Assembly: GCA_964432925.1 (NCBI GenBank)
Contig: CAYSPM010000057.1
Coordinates: 1 to 15,293, forward strand
From: CAYNTC01 sp964432925
GTDB lineage: Bacteria > Planctomycetota > Phycisphaerae > Sedimentisphaerales > Anaerobacaceae
Reading direction: 5' to 3'
Length of the DNA stretch: 15,293 bases
A model generated the notes under the pieces. That model ran no database searches and was not told where the DNA came from. It was given only the letters and a program-made list of their open reading frames with translations. A program made the translations under genes and the position numbers. The stretch's first letter is position 1; every line of letters begins with the position of its first letter. Positions 14,909 to 15,293 of the stretch are shown here, piece by piece.

Positions 14909-14960
14909 ATGAGTAGATGCGTTTTCTCATTTACTCGCCCACTGATCTACTCATTTACTC
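14909..14960. repeat. Short inverted and direct repeats
   Basis: ATGAGTAGAT (14909-14918) and its reverse complement ATCTACTCAT (14945-14954) form a 10-bp inverted repeat. Overlapping it, CTCATTTACTC occurs twice (14926-14936 and 14950-14960), 24 bases apart. No gene, promoter or terminator explains it; it may be decayed repeat sequence. Confidence 0.45.
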
Positions 14961-15058
14961 AACCACTTCCTGACTATCCATTTGGATTCTTGCGTACTCT
15001 CGGTGTCAGGCACTTCAGACGCAGAATGACTGTGACGGATGGTGTTTAATGAACCGCG

Positions 15059-15102
15059 AAAAAACAACCGGGGCACATGCTTTCAATTGGCATGAGCCCC
15101 GG
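15059..15102 (-). terminator. Intrinsic terminator of the gene at the right edge
   Basis: The arms CCGGGGCTCATGC and GCATGTGCCCCGG (minus strand) form a 13-bp stem with one mismatch and a 9-base loop, followed by TTGTTTTTTC. The T-run orientation shows it ends transcription from the right. It lies about 83 bases past the stop codon of the partial gene. Confidence 0.82.
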
Positions 15103-15114
15103 ATTTGTACTATC

Positions 15115-15138
15115 ACTTTATCAACTATAAGATAAAGT
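15115..15138. other. AT-rich perfect hairpin
   Basis: ACTTTATC and GATAAAGT are perfect 8-bp complements with an 8-base loop, lying between the stop codon of the partial gene and its terminator. It lacks a T-run and may be a 3'-end stabilising stem. Confidence 0.4.
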
Positions 15139-15184
15139 ATGTCCTATAGCTGTGCCGTAATCAACCGCGTAGTTAATCATTAGC

Positions 15185-15293
15185 CTATTCTTCGGCTAGA
15201 GCATTCGGATCGCTTGGCTCGTTCGCCTCCGGAGGCGTTGGCAGGTACAACCTGATGTCATCAAAGTAAAGCTTGCCTGTTCCACCTTGTCCA
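15185..15293 (-). CDS. C-terminal end of a probable secreted LamG/dockerin-type protein (partial)
   Basis: Only the last 35 codons are in the window and the gene continues past the right edge. The readable end is GQGGTGKLYFDDIRLYLPTP, then a Pro/Glu/Asn-rich tail ending LAEE and a TAG stop at 15185-15187. The GTG-x-YFDDIRLY block is common at the end of beta-sandwich (LamG/discoidin-like) domains in very large secreted proteins of Phycisphaerae-type planctomycetes. The two hairpins downstream support a real gene end. The function cannot be given from this fragment. Confidence 0.6.
   Translation of the reverse strand, partial: GQGGTGKLYFDDIRLYLPTPPEANEPSDPNALAEE

Larger units (their letters stand above)
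14718..15184. other. Intergenic region with palindrome, repeats and terminator
   Basis: About 470 bases with no credible gene on either strand. It holds the upstream region of the small membrane protein gene with a 16-base palindrome (14768-14783), a short inverted/direct repeat group (14909-14960), and the two hairpins after the partial gene at the right edge. The bases between 14961 and 15058 show nothing I recognise. Confidence 0.6.

Noticed and set aside
43..15293. Signs of a defence island, prophage or mobile element
   Set aside because: No integrase, transposase, toxin-antitoxin pair, restriction enzyme, CRISPR repeats or attachment-site duplication was found; gene content is metabolic and transport.

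Overview
The window is a stretch of bacterial chromosome in which every supported protein gene (16 complete, 1 cut by the right edge) lies on the minus strand, so transcription runs from right to left. A planctomycete, probably of the Phycisphaerae type, is the best guess. The main evidence is the partial gene at the right edge, which ends in a 'GTGKLYFDDIRLYLP' tail typical of the large secreted LamG/dockerin-like proteins of that group. Ribosome-binding sites that are often weak and the mix of archaeal-type and cyanobacterial-type enzymes fit this. The assignment is an inference from memory, not a computed placement. No tRNA, rRNA, CRISPR array, transposase or integrase was seen.

Right edge to 13.2 kb: the end of a probable secreted protein gene is followed by two hairpins, the second a good intrinsic terminator. 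A roughly 470-base gap with a 16-base perfect palindrome and short repeats comes next. Then come a small two-helix membrane protein (PLDc_N-like) and a radical SAM/helix-hairpin-helix protein of the putative DNA modification/repair family. The UDG-like partner usually linked to that family is absent here.

13.1-10.5 kb: a compact polyamine operon with its own sigma70-like promoter just past the radical SAM stop codon and an intrinsic terminator at its end. It encodes pyruvoyl-dependent arginine decarboxylase (arginine to agmatine), agmatinase (agmatine to putrescine plus urea) and a deoxyhypusine synthase homologue. The homologue keeps the catalytic lysine but has replacements at two spermidine-pocket positions. 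Bacteria have no eIF5A to modify, so the likely end product is homospermidine or a related polyamine.

10.4-5.8 kb: a run of membrane and ion-homeostasis genes: MFS transporter, LapA-like small membrane protein, CorA Mg2+ channel, a membrane protein with a TrkA-C/RCK_C domain, and a UPF0316/DUF2179-type membrane protein. A hairpin follows, and then a DHH/DHHA1 phosphoesterase with Gln in place of the usual first metal-binding His.

4.7 kb to the left edge: a MarC-family membrane protein, then four carbohydrate genes: GH130 mannoside phosphorylase-like, PIG-L deacetylase, GT4 glycosyltransferase, and a GH100-like (neutral invertase-type) glycosidase. PIG-L, GT4 and GH100-like are almost contiguous, which suggests one pathway making or recycling a glycoconjugate. 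The pairing of GT4 with a PIG-L deacetylase recalls mycothiol, bacillithiol and GPI-anchor synthesis, but no ligase or lipid partner is visible. This cluster and the polyamine operon are the two places most worth follow-up.
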